Shown here in pieces: positions 27,663-38,376 of a stretch of DNA of 64,000 nucleotides (positions are counted from its first letter, which is position 1; each line of letters starts with the position of its first letter). The notes below the pieces were generated by a model. The model did not search any database. It saw nothing but the letters and a program-made list of their open reading frames with translations, and was not told where the DNA came from. The stretch is taken from the NCBI GenBank assembly GCA_021325575.1, contig JAJPGW010000007.1:220133-284132 (forward strand), in the 5' to 3' direction. The position numbers and the translations under genes are program-made. The stretch is from Gammaproteobacteria bacterium (GTDB taxonomy: Bacteria; Pseudomonadota; Gammaproteobacteria; DSM-16500).

Positions 27663-29106
27663 TACGCCGCTTTATGCGGACCCTGAAATTTCAGGTTTGT
27701 CGCTCGATAGTCGTCAGGTGAAACCGGGCGATTTATTTTTTGCGTGCAAGGGAACGCAATTAGATGGCCGACAATTTATTAATGATGCGATAAAAAACGG
27801 CGCGCATGCGGTTTTAGCGGATGTGGATACTCAAAGCACGCATGTTCAAACCGAACATCAAGTTCCGATTTTACCCGTCGATCATTTGGCAGAACGCATC
27901 GGCGATATCGCAGAAAAATTTTATGGCAATCCTGCAAAAAAATTAAAAATTATTGGCGTGACGGGCACGAATGGCAAAACTTCTTGTACGTATTTTTTGG
28001 GACAAGCGCTCGCGCAATGCAATATTCCCTGTGGAATTATTGGAACATTAGGCAATGGAATTTATGGCGAAATTAAACCCGGCAATTTGACGACACCGGA
28101 TCCCATTGTGTTACATGGTTTATTCAATGAATTTGTGAAGAAAAAAATAAAAATGGTCGCAATGGAAGTCTCATCTCATAGTTTGGATCAAGGCAGAACC
28201 AATGGTATTGAATTTGATATCGGTATATTTACCAATTTAACGCGCGACCATTTGGATTATCATGGCACAATGGAAGCGTACGCAGCGGCTAAACGAAAAT
28301 TATTTGATCCAGCGGTAAGCAAAAATGCTGTAATAAATATCGATGATGAATACGGCAGAGAATTAGTCAAAACGCTGAATCGCAAAAATATTTTTACATA
28401 CAGTATTTCGCAACACTGTGATGTCTATGCGGAACAAATTCAAGTGAGTTTAGCCGGCATTCATGCGCATGTTGTCACACCCTGGGGGCGCGGGGATTTG
28501 CATGTGCCGCTGATCGGCAAATTTAATTTAAGCAATGTGCTAGCCGTATTAACGACATTGTGTCTTTCGGATATTTCATTTACCCATGCACTGACTGCGT
28601 TGACGCATCTCATGCCTGTGCCAGGACGATTGCAAACGTTTGGCGGTAATACTAAACCGTTGGTCGCGGTGGATTATGCTCACTCACCGGATTCTCTGGA
28701 AAAAGTGTTAATTGCCTTGCGTCAGCATTGCAAAGGTAAATTATTTTGCGTTTTTGGTTGCGGCGGCGATCGCGATCGAGGTAAACGTCCGCTGATGGCA
28801 AAAATTGCTGAACAATATGCCGATCGGATTTGGGTTACCAATGATAATCCCCGAACAGAAGATCCCGATAAAATTGTTGCCGATATTATGGTCGGTTTTA
28901 AGGATCCGAAAAAAGTCACGGTCCAGACCGATCGTTCACGCGCGATTCAAGATAGCATTCATCATGCCAAAGGAGGCGATTGTGTATTAATCGCTGGAAA
29001 AGGCGCAGAAACCTATCAAATTATTGGCGATAAAAAAATTCCCTTTAGCGATGTGGAAGAAGTGAAGAAATGTGGACTTGCGGTTTTCGCGAGGTATACT
29101 ACGTAA
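27625..29106 (+). CDS. murE: UDP-MurNAc-tripeptide synthetase MurE (meso-DAP)
   Basis: A cytoplasmic ligase adding meso-diaminopimelate to UDP-MurNAc-L-Ala-D-Glu, 493 residues. ATP loop GVTGTNGKTSCTY, carbamylated-Lys region (SSHSLDQGR, NLTRDHLDYH) and the DNPRTEDP motif that selects meso-DAP are present. It is a normal-length MurE, not a MurE-MurF fusion. Copy B of the palindromic repeat follows instead of murF. Confidence 0.97.
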   Translation: MTKLSQLIYHLYDTPLYADPEISGLSLDSRQVKPGDLFFACKGTQLDGRQFINDAIKNGAHAVLADVDTQSTHVQTEHQVPILPVDHLAERIGDIAEKFYGNPAKKLKIIGVTGTNGKTSCTYFLGQALAQCNIPCGIIGTLGNGIYGEIKPGNLTTPDPIVLHGLFNEFVKKKIKMVAMEVSSHSLDQGRTNGIEFDIGIFTNLTRDHLDYHGTMEAYAAAKRKLFDPAVSKNAVINIDDEYGRELVKTLNRKNIFTYSISQHCDVYAEQIQVSLAGIHAHVVTPWGRGDLHVPLIGKFNLSNVLAVLTTLCLSDISFTHALTALTHLMPVPGRLQTFGGNTKPLVAVDYAHSPDSLEKVLIALRQHCKGKLFCVFGCGGDRDRGKRPLMAKIAEQYADRIWVTNDNPRTEDPDKIVADIMVGFKDPKKVTVQTDRSRAIQDSIHHAKGGDCVLIAGKGAETYQIIGDKKIPFSDVEEVKKCGLAVFARYTT

Positions 29107-29115
29107 AATATGTTT

Positions 29116-29196
29116 CGTCATTGCGAGGCGTGCTCTTTACGCCGAAGCAATCTCTAAAAGATTGCTTCGGCCTAAAAAACAGGCCTCGCAATGACG
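29116..29196. repeat. Cloverleaf palindromic repeat, copy B
   Basis: An 81-bp copy with outer arms CGTCATTGCGA/TCGCAATGACG, central arm GAAGCAATCT/AGATTGCTTC and side arms GGCGT/ACGCC and GGCCT/AGGCC. It fills the murE-mraY junction, where murF normally lies. Confidence 0.9.
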
Positions 29197-29224
29197 AGAT
29201 TGGGTGCAATGCAAGGAAAGATCT

Positions 29225-30307
29225 ATGCTCGTTTGGCTCTGTGAATGGTTAGCTAAATATTTACATGTATTCCATGTTTTTTCTTATATCACTTTGCGTA
29301 TTATTTTAAGTACGCTGACCGCGTTATTAATCGCTCTCATTATTGGGCCCACCATGATTCGCCGCTTAAGTCTGCATAAAGTCGGACAAGTGGTCAGAAA
29401 CGATGGCCCGCAATCACATCTTTCCAAGGCTGGCACGCCCACGATGGGTGGCGCATTGGTTTTAATTGCGATTGCGCTGAGTACTTTATTATGGGGTGAT
29501 TTAACTAATCGTTATATCTGGCTCGCACTCATTGTGACATTGTCTTTTGGTGCCATTGGCTGGTGGGATGATTATTTAAAATTATTTTTAAAAAATCCTC
29601 GTGGATTATCGGCAAGACGAAAATATTTATTTCAATCGATTGTGGCGTTAGGGGCGGCGTTTTATCTTTATTTTACCGCGAGTGTTCCAGCTGAAACCGC
29701 GCTCGTGATTCCCTTTTTTAAAAATCTGACGATGCAACTGGGTCCGTTTTTTATTCTGCTCACGTATTTTGTAGTGGTGGGAACCAGTAATGCCGTGAAT
29801 CTAACAGATGGTTTAGATGGTCTCGCTATTTTGCCGGCGGTGATGGTTGCGGGCGCTTTGGGTATTTTTGCTTACACGACGGGGAATTCGCATTTTTCAG
29901 TTTATCTCGAAATTCCTTATGTCCCTGGCGCAGGTGAAATTGCGATTTTTTGTGGCGCTCTAGTTGGCGCAGGGTTAGGGTTCCTCTGGTTTAATACTTA
30001 TCCGGCGCAAGTTTTTATGGGTGATATTGGCGCTTTGGCGTTAGGTGCCGCATTAGGCATCGTAGCGGTCATCGTCCGTCAGGAATTAGTTTTATTTTTA
30101 ATGGGCGGCGTATTCGTTCTGGAAACGGTGTCCGTGATTTTACAAGTCGGATCTTTTAAACTAACCGGACGGCGAATTTTTAAAATGGCACCTATTCATC
30201 ATCATTTTGAATTAAAAGGCTGGCCAGAGCCGCGAGTGATTGTTCGATTCTGGATTATTACTTTTGTATTGGTTTTGTGTGGTTTAGCAACGCTTAAACT
30301 GCGCTAA
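29225..30307 (+). CDS. mraY: Phospho-MurNAc-pentapeptide transferase MraY
   Basis: An integral membrane enzyme that moves phospho-MurNAc-pentapeptide onto undecaprenyl phosphate, making lipid I. It has 360 residues, the E. coli length. Motifs: [29 protein letters not shown] with the Mg-binding aspartates, and [18 protein letters not shown] 29225 has AAGGAAAG upstream and begins LVWLCEWL like other MraY; the longer frame from 29204 is not needed. Confidence 0.97.
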   Translation: MLVWLCEWLAKYLHVFHVFSYITLRIILSTLTALLIALIIGPTMIRRLSLHKVGQVVRNDGPQSHLSKAGTPTMGGALVLIAIALSTLLWGDLTNRYIWLALIVTLSFGAIGWWDDYLKLFLKNPRGLSARRKYLFQSIVALGAAFYLYFTASVPAETALVIPFFKNLTMQLGPFFILLTYFVVVGTSNAVNLTDGLDGLAILPAVMVAGALGIFAYTTGNSHFSVYLEIPYVPGAGEIAIFCGALVGAGLGFLWFNTYPAQVFMGDIGALALGAALGIVAVIVRQELVLFLMGGVFVLETVSVILQVGSFKLTGRRIFKMAPIHHHFELKGWPEPRVIVRFWIITFVLVLCGLATLKLR

Positions 30308-30317
30308 GGAACAAAAA

Positions 30318-31652
30318 GTGGCGAGAGACTTAAATATTATTATTGGCTTGGGTGCAACGGGAATTTCTTGTGCACGGTATTTACGTCAGAAAGGGTTGCC
30401 TTTTGCTGCGATGGATACACGGCAAAATCCAGGCAATCTTGCCGAATTTAAAAATTTATTTCCTGATGTGCAAGTGGTGACCGGCCAGCTCGATCAGCAA
30501 TTATTGGATAGGGCAACCCAATTGATCGTGAGTCCTGGCGTTTCAATTCAGGAACCCGCCATCGCCGCGCAAATGGCAAAAGGTGTCACTGTTGTGGGGG
30601 ATATCGAATTATTTGCCCAAGCAGTGAACGCACCGGTCATCGCTATTACTGGTACTAATGCAAAAAGTACGGTGACTACCTTGGTGGGTAAAATGGCTGC
30701 TGCCGCCGGAAAACGTGTTCAAGTGGGCGGCAATTTAGGTACGCCTGCGCTGGATTTATTGAGAACGCCTGCGCCGGATTTGTATGTGCTGGAATTATCC
30801 AGTTTTCAGTTAGAAACCACTTATAGTCTCGCGCCTAAAGTCGCAACGGTTTTAAATGTAACGCCGGATCACATGGATCGTTACGGCAGTCTTGAAGAAT
30901 ATTGTTTAGCCAAACAACATATTTATTCCCATTGTGACGTGGCGGTGAGCAATCACGAGGATCCTTTAACCGAATGCCGTGATGAATCCGTGAAAAAAAG
31001 ACTTTATTTTACTTTGCAGGAACCGAAAGAGAATGAATTTGGTTTATTGCAAAAAGGCAATGGCACTTATCTTGCTTTCCAAAAACAGATATTAATGCCA
31101 GTCAGTGATCTGCCTATTTTGGGGCGGCATTATCAAGCGAATGCGCTGGCTTCCTTGGCGATTGGTTATGGCTTTGGTTTGCCTTTTGAACCCATGTTAC
31201 AAACGTTGATAGAATTTAAAGGCTTGCCGCACCGTTGTCAGTTGGTCCGCGAACGCAATGGTGTGATGTGGTATAACGATTCGAAAGGCACTAATGTGGG
31301 TGCAACCCTTGCAGCGCTCGAAGGGTTAGGGCCAGAAATTCAGGGCAAATTAATTCTGATCGCCGGCGGCGTTGGCAAAAATGCGGATTTTTCGCCGTTA
31401 GTCCCCTCAGTTGAAAAATATGTCAAAACCGTGGTATTGATTGGTGAAGCGGCACCGATTTTAGCTGATGTATTAGGCGATCGAGTGGATATTCGTTTCG
31501 CCAAAAGTATGCAGGAAGCGATTTTTACTGCCAATGAAATCGCAACAGCGGGTGATAGTGTATTATTATCGCCTGCGTGTGCCAGTCTCGATATGTTTAA
31601 TAATTTTGAACATCGTGGAGAAGTATTTGCGGAGTTGGTACAAGATTTATAA
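30318..31652 (+). CDS. murD: UDP-MurNAc-L-Ala-D-Glu ligase MurD
   Basis: A cytoplasmic ligase adding D-glutamate, 444 residues. N-terminal UDP-binding GLGATGISCARYL, ATP loop ITGTNAKSTVTTLV (the Ala variant seen in several gammaproteobacteria), NVTPDHMDRYGS, and WYNDSKGTNVGAT near the C-terminal domain. GTG start with AAGGA upstream. Repeat copy C follows it. Confidence 0.97.
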   Translation: MARDLNIIIGLGATGISCARYLRQKGLPFAAMDTRQNPGNLAEFKNLFPDVQVVTGQLDQQLLDRATQLIVSPGVSIQEPAIAAQMAKGVTVVGDIELFAQAVNAPVIAITGTNAKSTVTTLVGKMAAAAGKRVQVGGNLGTPALDLLRTPAPDLYVLELSSFQLETTYSLAPKVATVLNVTPDHMDRYGSLEEYCLAKQHIYSHCDVAVSNHEDPLTECRDESVKKRLYFTLQEPKENEFGLLQKGNGTYLAFQKQILMPVSDLPILGRHYQANALASLAIGYGFGLPFEPMLQTLIEFKGLPHRCQLVRERNGVMWYNDSKGTNVGATLAALEGLGPEIQGKLILIAGGVGKNADFSPLVPSVEKYVKTVVLIGEAAPILADVLGDRVDIRFAKSMQEAIFTANEIATAGDSVLLSPACASLDMFNNFEHRGEVFAELVQDL

Positions 31653-31666
31653 ACGAATGACACAGA

Positions 31667-31747
31667 CGTCATTGCGAAGCGTGTTTTTTACGCTAAAGCA
31701 ATCTTTTGGAGATTGCTTCGCCCTAAAAAGCAGGGCTCGCAATGACG
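31667..31747. repeat. Cloverleaf palindromic repeat, copy C
   Basis: An 81-bp copy between murD and ftsW. Outer arms are identical to A and B; the central arm is AAGCAATCT/AGATTGCTT, and the side arms are AGCGT/ACGCT and GCCCT/AGGGC. It lies within the operon, so it would be part of the transcript. Confidence 0.9.
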
Positions 31748-31781
31748 GTGCTTAATTGGCATTAAAGATTTATAAGGCCTT

Positions 31782-32942
31782 ATGTTTAAATCCTCTTCTT
31801 CCAGGCGTCCCATGGTTCCTCCCGCCCCGTATGATCGCTGGCTCATTATTCTTGTTTTAAGTTTAATTGGATTTGGGTTGCTGATGGTGGCTTCTGCTTC
31901 GATCGAAGTCTCAGATCGTCAATTACACGAACCGTTTTATTATTTTTATCGCCAATTAATTTTTATCGGCATGGGCGTTAGTCTCGGTTTTATTATCATT
32001 CAATTTGAAGTGGCCATTTGGGAAAAAATTGGTTGGGCGTTATTACTAGCGATTATGGTAATGCTGGCATTAGTGTTGCTGCCGGGGATAGGGCATTCCG
32101 TGAATGGCAGTTCGCGCTGGATAGGCATTAGTTTTTTTCGGATCCAGGTTTCTGAATTGGCGAAATTTGTTGTTGTAATCTATCTCGCCGGTTATTTAGT
32201 CCGGCGGCACAATGAAATTACCACTGAACTCAAAGGATTTCTGAAACCGTTAGGCGTGTTAGCGGTGATTTCGGTGCTATTAATAAAAGAACCTGACTTT
32301 GGTGCAACCGTAGTGATTATGGCCACAGCCCTTGGCATGATGTTTTTAGGTGGCATGAAAATTCGACATTTTGCCTTATTATTTCTGGTGGTGTTAATTG
32401 CGATGTCGGTGATTGCCATCTCAGAACCTTATCGCATGCAGCGATTAACGACTTTTTTAAATCCTTGGGCTCATCCTTTTGATAGTGGTTATCAGTTAAC
32501 TCAATCGTTGATTGCATTTGGTCGAGGTGGTGTTTTTGGTGTTGGCTTAGGAAAAAGCATACAAAAACTTTTCTATCTGCCTGAAGCGCATACCGATTTT
32601 TTATTTGCCGTGATTGCAGAAGAGCTGGGGTTAATTGGAATGTTGGTCGTGATGGTCCTTTTTATTTTGTTGGTTCTCCGAATTTTTTATATCGGTAAAC
32701 AAGCGCAAAAACTGGGTAAGCATTTTTCAGGATTTGTTGCTTATGGATTAGGGCTGTGGATTGCAATTCAGTTTATCGTCAGCGTTGGGGTGAATTCAGG
32801 ACTGTTGCCGACCAAAGGATTAACCTTGCCTTTGGTGAGTTATGGTGGCAGCAGTATGATTATTTGTTGTATTGTAATCGCATTATTATTGCGAATTGAT
32901 TATGAGAATCGCATGATGTTGATGGGTTTGCGCGATGGCTAA
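31782..32942 (+). CDS. ftsW: Septal peptidoglycan polymerase FtsW
   Basis: A SEDS-family glycosyltransferase of 386 residues with about ten membrane segments, polymerising lipid II at the septum with FtsI. Conserved parts include NGSSRWIGI, EPDFGATVVIMATALGM and the PEAHTDFLFAVIAEELGL loop, then GLTLPLVSYGGSSM. Overlaps murG by 8 bases. Confidence 0.96.
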   Translation: MFKSSSSRRPMVPPAPYDRWLIILVLSLIGFGLLMVASASIEVSDRQLHEPFYYFYRQLIFIGMGVSLGFIIIQFEVAIWEKIGWALLLAIMVMLALVLLPGIGHSVNGSSRWIGISFFRIQVSELAKFVVVIYLAGYLVRRHNEITTELKGFLKPLGVLAVISVLLIKEPDFGATVVIMATALGMMFLGGMKIRHFALLFLVVLIAMSVIAISEPYRMQRLTTFLNPWAHPFDSGYQLTQSLIAFGRGGVFGVGLGKSIQKLFYLPEAHTDFLFAVIAEELGLIGMLVVMVLFILLVLRIFYIGKQAQKLGKHFSGFVAYGLGLWIAIQFIVSVGVNSGLLPTKGLTLPLVSYGGSSMIICCIVIALLLRIDYENRMMLMGLRDG

Positions 32943-34014
32943 ATTACGCAGTGTATTGATCATGGCAGGTGGAACGGGCGGGCATGTTTTCCCGGGTCTT
33001 GCTGTTGCTAAAAAATTGCGGGAACAAGGTGTTGAAGTCAACTGGCTGGGAACACAAAAAGGGTTAGAAGCAAAATTGGTCCCGAATGCAGGAATTCCGC
33101 TGCATTTTATTTCCATCAGTGGGTTGCGCGGAAAAAAATTAAAAAATTTATTGCTTGCGCCATTTACACTAACACTCGCGATTTTTCAGGCGATAAAAAT
33201 CATTCATCGCTTAAAACCCGACGTTGTTTTGGGGATGGGTGGATTTGTGAGTGGGCCGGGTGGCATTGCCAGTTTTATTTTAAGAGTTCCTTTAGTGATT
33301 CACGAACAAAATGCTAAACCTGGTATGACCAACAAATGGTTAGCTTTGCTTGCTCGTAAAATTCTGGAAGGTTTTCCTGATACTTTTTCAAAGCGCACCA
33401 ATGTGATTACCACGGGCAATCCAGTACGAGCGGAAATTTTTCAGCTGCCGCGTTCAAAAGATCAATTTGATGCTGCGCGTCCTTTGCACTTATTAGTCAT
33501 TGGCGGAAGTTTAGGAGCGGCAGCCATTAATGAACTGGTGCCGAAAGCGCTGGCGAAATTATCACCACAAGAGCGTCCTGACGTTTTGCATCAAACAGGC
33601 GAAAAACATTTTGCCGAAACTGAACAATTTTATGCCAAAGAAAACGTGAAGGGCGAGATCAAGCCATTTATTACTGCGATGGATAAAGCCTATCAATGGG
33701 CTGACTTGGTTTTATGCCGGGCAGGTGCTTTGACTGTCGCAGAACTTTGTGCGGCTGGGCTTGGTGCTATTCTGGTTCCTTTTCCACATGCCGTTGACGA
33801 TCATCAAACCGCCAATGCTGGCTTTATGGTAAAAAATCAGGCGGCGCTTTTGATTCAGCAAGGGGACTTGACCGCTGATCGATTGGCCGAGGTGTTACGA
33901 GATTTTAATTCTAAACGCGAAAAGTGTTTTTTCATGGCGCAATCTGCCTATAATTCGCGTAAAATGGACGCCACGGAACATGTATTAAAAGTGTGTGAGG
34001 AGATTTGCCATTGA
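32935..34014 (+). CDS. murG: Lipid II synthase MurG
   Basis: A peripheral GT-B glycosyltransferase adding GlcNAc to lipid I, 359 residues. N-terminal [14 protein letters not shown], then [27 protein letters not shown], and the donor-binding [11 protein letters not shown] and [15 protein letters not shown]. Family length. It is followed by murC with a TTGA overlap. Confidence 0.97.
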   Translation: MAKLRSVLIMAGGTGGHVFPGLAVAKKLREQGVEVNWLGTQKGLEAKLVPNAGIPLHFISISGLRGKKLKNLLLAPFTLTLAIFQAIKIIHRLKPDVVLGMGGFVSGPGGIASFILRVPLVIHEQNAKPGMTNKWLALLARKILEGFPDTFSKRTNVITTGNPVRAEIFQLPRSKDQFDAARPLHLLVIGGSLGAAAINELVPKALAKLSPQERPDVLHQTGEKHFAETEQFYAKENVKGEIKPFITAMDKAYQWADLVLCRAGALTVAELCAAGLGAILVPFPHAVDDHQTANAGFMVKNQAALLIQQGDLTADRLAEVLRDFNSKREKCFFMAQSAYNSRKMDATEHVLKVCEEICH

Positions 34015-35450
34015 GTTGGACATTTGAAATGGGTCGTATCAAGCATATCCACTTTGTAGGGGTTGGTGGCGTGGGTATGGCGGGAATCGCAGAAGTTCTA
34101 TTAAGCCAAGGCTATCGCGTATCCGGATCGGATTTGGCCGATAATGCCTTGACAAAACGTCTGCGTTCATTTGGCGCTGAAATTTATAAAAATCACAGTG
34201 CCGAGAATATTAAAGACGTGGATGTGATCGTTCGGTCCTCTGCAGTCGATATGAATAACGTCGAATTAGTCAAAGCACGTGAATTAAGAATCCCCATTGT
34301 TCCGCGCGCAGAAATGTTAGGCGAGATCATGCGCTTTCGTTATGGGATTGCGATTGCAGGCACGCATGGCAAAACGACGACAACCAGTTTAGTCGCGAGT
34401 ATTTTAACCGAAGAAGGTGTCGACCCCACGTTTGTGATTGGTGGTCGACTGAATAGTGCGGGCAGTAATGCACGATTAGGCACAGGACGTTATCTGGTTG
34501 CTGAAGCCGATGAAAGTGATGCTTCGTTTTTATATTTAAAACCCATGATTTCGGTGGTAACAAACATTGATGCCGATCACATGGGAACGTATCACAATGA
34601 CTTTAACGAATTGTGTCATGCGTTTGTGGAATTTTTACATCAATTGCCCTTTTATGGTTTGGCAGTGATGTGTGTGGATGATCCGGTGGTTAGACAAATC
34701 TTGCCGCAAATTTCGCGACCGATTGTGACTTATGGATTCACTGACGATGCGGATTTTATTGCAAAAGATATCGTCTATCAGGGACTCCAAACTCTTTTTA
34801 CGGTTAAACGACCGAATAATAAAGATTTGAAAATAACACTTAATTTGCCCGGTACGCATAATGTTTTAAATTCATTGGCTGCCATTGCTATTGCGACCGA
34901 ATTAAAAATTTCTGATGCTGCCATCCAGCGCGCACTGGAAAAATTTGCAGGCATTGGCCGACGTTTTCAAATTTATGGCAATTTTGAATTACAAAAAGGC
35001 GGTAACGTGACGTTGATTGATGACTATGGTCATCATCCACGTGAAATTGCGGTGACTTTGCAAGCAGCGCGTCAAAGTTGGCCTGAGCGCAGGCTCGTCA
35101 TGGTTTATCAACCGCATCGTTATACACGTACCCATGATCTTTTTGATGATTTTCGAGATGTCTTATCGCGTCCGGATGCGTTGTTATTACTGGATGTGTA
35201 TTCAGCGGGTGAAGATTTTATTGAAGGGGCGGATGGTGCAACACTTGCCAAAGCGATTGCTGATCTCAATAAAATTAAACCGGTTTTTGTCGATCAACAT
35301 GTGCAATTAGCGAAAATTTTACAAGAAGAATTGCGCGATGGTGATGTTTTATTAATGCAAGGCGCAGGGAATATAGGTGCATTGGCCTCTCATTTGGCGG
35401 CTACTGCATTGCGTGAATCAGTACCGCAAACCATTAGTGAGGCTCATTAA
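34011..35450 (+). CDS. murC: UDP-MurNAc-L-alanine ligase MurC
   Basis: The first Mur ligase, adding L-Ala to UDP-MurNAc, 479 residues from this start. N-terminal [22 protein letters not shown] loop [24 protein letters not shown] and [10 protein letters not shown]. The start is uncertain: TTG 34011 overlaps the murG stop and has GAGGAG at 8 bases, so I prefer it; TTG 34005 and ATG 34029 are alternatives. Confidence 0.96.
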   Translation: MSWTFEMGRIKHIHFVGVGGVGMAGIAEVLLSQGYRVSGSDLADNALTKRLRSFGAEIYKNHSAENIKDVDVIVRSSAVDMNNVELVKARELRIPIVPRAEMLGEIMRFRYGIAIAGTHGKTTTTSLVASILTEEGVDPTFVIGGRLNSAGSNARLGTGRYLVAEADESDASFLYLKPMISVVTNIDADHMGTYHNDFNELCHAFVEFLHQLPFYGLAVMCVDDPVVRQILPQISRPIVTYGFTDDADFIAKDIVYQGLQTLFTVKRPNNKDLKITLNLPGTHNVLNSLAAIAIATELKISDAAIQRALEKFAGIGRRFQIYGNFELQKGGNVTLIDDYGHHPREIAVTLQAARQSWPERRLVMVYQPHRYTRTHDLFDDFRDVLSRPDALLLLDVYSAGEDFIEGADGATLAKAIADLNKIKPVFVDQHVQLAKILQEELRDGDVLLMQGAGNIGALASHLAATALRESVPQTISEAH

Positions 35451-36352
35451 TGTTATTGGCGTCTCCTCAATTAGGAAAATTGCGCGGTCGGCTCATGGAG
35501 CGGCAACCGTTAGCGGATTACACTTCCTGGCGTGTCGGGGGACCAGCTGATTTGGTTTTTATTCCAGCGGATGTCGACGATGTCGCGGAATTTTTAAAAC
35601 ATTTGCCTCTGGATGTGCCCGTTACTTGGTTAGGATTAGGCAGTAACGTGTTAATCCGTGACGGTGGGCTTGATGGTGCGGTCATTATCACGCAAGGTGC
35701 ACTTCATAATATTACACCGCTCCAATCCAATATGGTCCGCGCAGAAGCAGGTGTTTCCTGCGCGCAAATTGCACGATACACCGCGCGTTTGGGTTTGGCG
35801 GGGCTTGAATTCATGGCAGGCATTCCTGGAACAGTAGGCGGTGCACTCACCATGAATGCAGGCTGTTATGGCGGAGAAACCTGGCAACGCGTTCACGCAG
35901 TCGAAACCATTAATCGGGCAGGCGACATTCAAGTCAGGCCCGCGGCCGATTTTGAAGTCAGTTACCGGCATGTCAAACTGCCAGAAGCGGAATCCTTTAT
36001 TGCGGGTCATTTTACTTTAGAAGCTGGTGACAAAAATAAATTATTGGCCAATATCAAAAATCTCTTAGAAAAAAGAAATGCCGCCCAGCCAACAGGCTTA
36101 CCCAATTGCGGTTCTGTTTTTAGAAATCCTCAAGGAAATTATGCGGCGCGCCTGATTGAACAGTGCGGTTTAAAAAAAATGGCCATCGGCGGCGCTTATG
36201 TGTCAGAAAAGCACGCAAACTTTATCATCAATGATGGAACCGCAAAAGCGGCGGATATCGAAGCCTTGATTTTGCATGTTCAAGAAACTGTCCAGAAACA
36301 ACAAGACGTGCGTTTAATCATGGAAGTCTGTATCATGGGGAAAGCTAAGTGA
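35450..36352 (+). CDS. murB: UDP-GlcNAc enolpyruvate reductase MurB
   Basis: An FAD and NADPH enzyme that reduces enolpyruvyl-UDP-GlcNAc to UDP-MurNAc, 300 residues (type II MurB size). YTSWRVGGPADLV, GLGSNVLIRDGG, FMAGIPGTVGGAL, and the catalytic-Ser segment NCGSVFRNP are seen. It overlaps the murC stop by one base. ftsQ follows after 17 bases; no ddl gene lies between. Confidence 0.97.
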   Translation: MLLASPQLGKLRGRLMERQPLADYTSWRVGGPADLVFIPADVDDVAEFLKHLPLDVPVTWLGLGSNVLIRDGGLDGAVIITQGALHNITPLQSNMVRAEAGVSCAQIARYTARLGLAGLEFMAGIPGTVGGALTMNAGCYGGETWQRVHAVETINRAGDIQVRPAADFEVSYRHVKLPEAESFIAGHFTLEAGDKNKLLANIKNLLEKRNAAQPTGLPNCGSVFRNPQGNYAARLIEQCGLKKMAIGGAYVSEKHANFIINDGTAKAADIEALILHVQETVQKQQDVRLIMEVCIMGKAK

Positions 36353-36369
36353 CCTGACGAGGGACTAGG

Positions 36370-37101
36370 ATGATCATAAGCAGAGCAAGGAAACGTGACG
36401 CTGAAAATTTTCGTTCTTACTTAACGCTTTCTGCCAAAATTTTTCTTTTCATTATTTTTATTGTTAGCGCTTGTCTTGTTTCATCCAAGATTAAAACCTA
36501 TTTTCCCATTCAGGAAGTCAAAGTATTTGGCATTCAACATGCCGACCAAAAATCCTTGCAACAATCGCTGATGCCGCTCGTGAATCGCGGTTTTTTTGGG
36601 GTGGATGTCGATTCCATTAAAGACCAGTTATTACAATCACCCTGGATTGCGAATGCGGTGGTGCAGCGCGTTTGGCCAAATCAGGTCGTGATTACAGTGA
36701 TCGAAAAAATTCCGATGGCCCGCTGGAATAATTCGAGTCTCATGAGTTCGAATGGGGACCTTTTTAGTCCAGATCCTGCGAGTTATCCGGATGGCTTGCC
36801 GCAATTGCTCGGACCCGAAGATCAACACATGCAAATTATGGCGTATTACAAAAAATTAAATAGCCTGTTGGCCCCGCTGCATTTTAAAATTGCAACCTTG
36901 GAATTGACGCATGAAAATTCTTGGGCGTTAACTTGTGATAACGGTATAAAAGTCAGCGCCGGATACAAAGATGTCTTGACTCGCGTCAGTCATTTTGTGA
37001 AAGTGTACCCCAAAATAATTGGTAACCGATATGCGGATGTCGAGTATATCGATTTGCGTTATCCGAATGGGTTAGCGGTACGATGGAAAACAGTTTCGTA
37101 A
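36370..37101 (+). CDS. ftsQ: Cell division protein FtsQ
   Basis: A bitopic division protein of 243 residues. A short cytoplasmic part is followed by a single membrane helix (IFLFIIFIVSACLVS), then a POTRA domain starting near IQEVKVFGIQH and a beta domain including NAVVQRVWPNQVVITVIEK. It acts as a scaffold with FtsL and FtsB. Its 3' end precedes ftsA by 17 bases. Confidence 0.93.
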   Translation: MIISRARKRDAENFRSYLTLSAKIFLFIIFIVSACLVSSKIKTYFPIQEVKVFGIQHADQKSLQQSLMPLVNRGFFGVDVDSIKDQLLQSPWIANAVVQRVWPNQVVITVIEKIPMARWNNSSLMSSNGDLFSPDPASYPDGLPQLLGPEDQHMQIMAYYKKLNSLLAPLHFKIATLELTHENSWALTCDNGIKVSAGYKDVLTRVSHFVKVYPKIIGNRYADVEYIDLRYPNGLAVRWKTVS

Positions 37102-37118
37102 CAAAAGGGCGATTGAAT

Positions 37119-38348
37119 ATGGCAAAGAAGCCAAATAAAGATTTGATGGTAGGAATTGATATTGGCACATCGAAAGTTGTGACCATAGTAGGCGAAGTCA
37201 ACGGTGATAAATTAAATATTGTGGGAGTGGGTTCCCATCCTTCGCAAGGTTTAAAGCGGGGCGTCGTGGTGAATATTGAATCCACGGTCCAGTCGATTCA
37301 ACGCTCTGTCGAAGAAGCAGAAAAAATGGCCGGATGCCAGATTTATTCTGCTTACACAGGTATTGCAGGCAGTCATATCCGAAGCATTAACTCCCACGGA
37401 ATTGTCGCCATCCGTGATCGCGAAGTGACTCAAATGGATGTGGATCGCGTGATTGATGCGGCGAAAGCGGTGGCGATTCCTGCCGATCAAAAAATTCTCC
37501 ATGTGCTTCCCCAGGAATATATCATTGATAGCCAAGATTCCATACGAGAACCGATTGGAATGGCGGGCGTCAGACTAGAAGCGAAAGTCCATATCGTGAC
37601 AGGCGCAGTCAGTGCAGCTCAAAATATTGTGAAATGCTTAAAGCGCTGCGGCTTGAATGCGAGCGATGTGGTGCTCGAACAATTTGCATCCAGTCACTCG
37701 ATTTTGACCGAAGATGAAAAAGAATTAGGCGTCTGCATGATTGATATCGGCGGCGGCACGACCGATATTGCGATTTTTACCGATGGTGCGATTCGACATA
37801 CCGCGGTGATTCCAATTGCAGGCGATCAAGTGACCAATGATATTGCCATTGCATTACGCACACCGTCACGAAATGCGGAAGACATTAAATTAAAATACGC
37901 TTGTGCATTACAGGATTTAACGGATAGCAATCAAATGATTGATATTCCAACGGTCGGCGATCGTCAGGGCCGTCATATTTCAAGACGCGCATTGGCTGAA
38001 ATTGTTGAAGCGCGTTACGAAGAACTTTTTAATCTGGTGGCTGCTGAAATTCGCCGCAGCGGATTAGAAGATTTAATTTCAGCCGGCATTGTGTTGACCG
38101 GGGGTGCCTCGAAAGTGGAAGGCGCGGTGGAACTCGCTGAACGCGTTTTCAAAATTCCAGTGCGTTTAGGCGTCCCGCAACATATCACCGGCATGACCGA
38201 AGTCATCAATAATCCCGTTTATGCAACCGGTGTCGGATTGTTGCTTTATGGTATGCAACAACGTGATGTCCAAGTAGATCCCTTAACGCAATCCAATTTA
38301 AAAGGCTTGTGGGGCAGAATGCGCGGTTGGTTTCAAGGTAATTTTTAA
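37119..38348 (+). CDS. ftsA: Cell division protein FtsA
   Basis: An actin-like ATPase that tethers FtsZ to the membrane, 409 residues. N-terminal phosphate loop VGIDIGTSKVVTIVGEV, connect-1/2 region with MIDIGGGTTDIAIF and VLTGGASKVEGA. The C-terminal amphipathic membrane helix is LWGRMRGWFQGNF. ATG 37119 is preferred (AAGGGCG upstream); the frame extends 12 codons further but overlaps ftsQ. Confidence 0.96.
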   Translation: MAKKPNKDLMVGIDIGTSKVVTIVGEVNGDKLNIVGVGSHPSQGLKRGVVVNIESTVQSIQRSVEEAEKMAGCQIYSAYTGIAGSHIRSINSHGIVAIRDREVTQMDVDRVIDAAKAVAIPADQKILHVLPQEYIIDSQDSIREPIGMAGVRLEAKVHIVTGAVSAAQNIVKCLKRCGLNASDVVLEQFASSHSILTEDEKELGVCMIDIGGGTTDIAIFTDGAIRHTAVIPIAGDQVTNDIAIALRTPSRNAEDIKLKYACALQDLTDSNQMIDIPTVGDRQGRHISRRALAEIVEARYEELFNLVAAEIRRSGLEDLISAGIVLTGGASKVEGAVELAERVFKIPVRLGVPQHITGMTEVINNPVYATGVGLLLYGMQQRDVQVDPLTQSNLKGLWGRMRGWFQGNF

Positions 38349-38376
38349 GGTTTGAATTTTTTAAAGGAGTCGTCAC

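Noticed and set aside
27625..30307. Possibility that MurE or MraY is fused to MurF
   Set aside because: Both proteins have normal family length and end; no MurF motifs in any frame between.
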